From: an uncultured Oscillospiraceae bacterium
GTDB taxonomy: Bacteria; Bacillota; Clostridia; Oscillospirales; Oscillospiraceae
Reading direction: 5' to 3'
Length of the DNA: 6,413 bases
NCBI GenBank assembly: GCA_934659475.1
Contig: CAKUHX010000097.1
Span: forward strand, 1 to 6,413
Shown: in pieces, positions 6,310-6,413 of the stretch
Numbering within the stretch: position 1 is the stretch's first letter
Layout of the letters: each line of letters opens with the position of its first letter
The notes under the pieces: model-generated
The model's input: the letters and a program-made list of their open reading frames with translations, nothing else
Told to the model about the DNA's origin: nothing
Database searches by the model: none
Position numbers and translations under genes: made by a program

Positions 6310-6413
6310 CTATTGCCGCTTCGGTTCCGGGTCGCCGGGCAGGGTGCTCACATAGCGGTACAGGGGCACCAGCGCGCGGAAGTCCGCCAGCACCCGGTCA
6401 TACAGCTGGGGCG
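6310..6413 (-). CDS. C-terminal fragment of an unidentified protein
   Basis: One minus-strand frame is open from the right edge to a TAG at 6312-6310 and encodes the last 33 residues of a protein, beginning PQLYDRVLADFRALVPLYRY and ending in PEPKRQ. The other two minus-strand frames hit stops. Coding use is supported by the GC-rich third positions like those of neighbouring genes and by the terminator one base after the stop codon. The fragment is an amphipathic, probably helical stretch followed by a polar tail. It is too short to assign to a family, and I do not recognise it. Confidence 0.6.
   Translation of the reverse strand, partial: PQLYDRVLADFRALVPLYRYVSTLPGDPEPKRQ

Overview
The window is about 60% GC with tightly packed genes, strong AGGAGG-type ribosome binding sites and U-tailed hairpin terminators. 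It carries an AsnA asparagine synthetase, a SpoVB-type exporter and a clostridial-type crotonase. Together these suggest a high-GC anaerobic, probably spore-forming member of the Clostridia. A gut Oscillospiraceae-like lineage such as the Flavonifractor/Intestinimonas group is my guess; this rests on gene style and not on any database comparison.

Layout. (1) Bases 1-591, minus strand: the 5' 60% of asnA, running off the left edge. (2) Bases 592-731: a divergent promoter region with two good sigma-A promoters built around an inverted repeat. (3) Bases 732-3124, plus strand: a two-gene unit, xth (exonuclease III) followed by a cytoplasmic gamma-glutamyltranspeptidase-family Ntn-hydrolase, closed by a bidirectional terminator. 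(4) Bases 3171-5195, minus strand: a SpoVB-like MOP-superfamily flippase followed, with only 12 nt between, by tspO; both converge on the same terminator. (5) Bases 5196-5346: a second divergent intergenic region with a clear plus-strand promoter. (6) Bases 5347-6123: crt, a stand-alone 3-hydroxybutyryl-CoA dehydratase gene. (7) Bases 6124-6309: a 105-bp element with terminal inverted repeats that looks like a dispersed miniature repeat, then a perfect bidirectional terminator. (8) Bases 6310-6413, minus strand: the last 33 codons of an unidentified gene.

How the genes relate. Amino-acid synthesis (asnA), abasic-site repair (xth), peptide hydrolysis (GGT-like), envelope transport (SpoVB-like plus TspO) and crotonyl-CoA formation (crt) do not make one pathway. 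The window reads as ordinary chromosomal backbone with short transcription units. I found no phage, CRISPR, toxin-antitoxin or defence system and no convincing new multi-gene system. The points most worth following up are the replaced gamma-glutamyl-binding residues in the GGT homologue, the small repeat element after crt, the symmetric asnA/xth promoter region and the tight coupling of tspO to a lipid-flippase-type gene.
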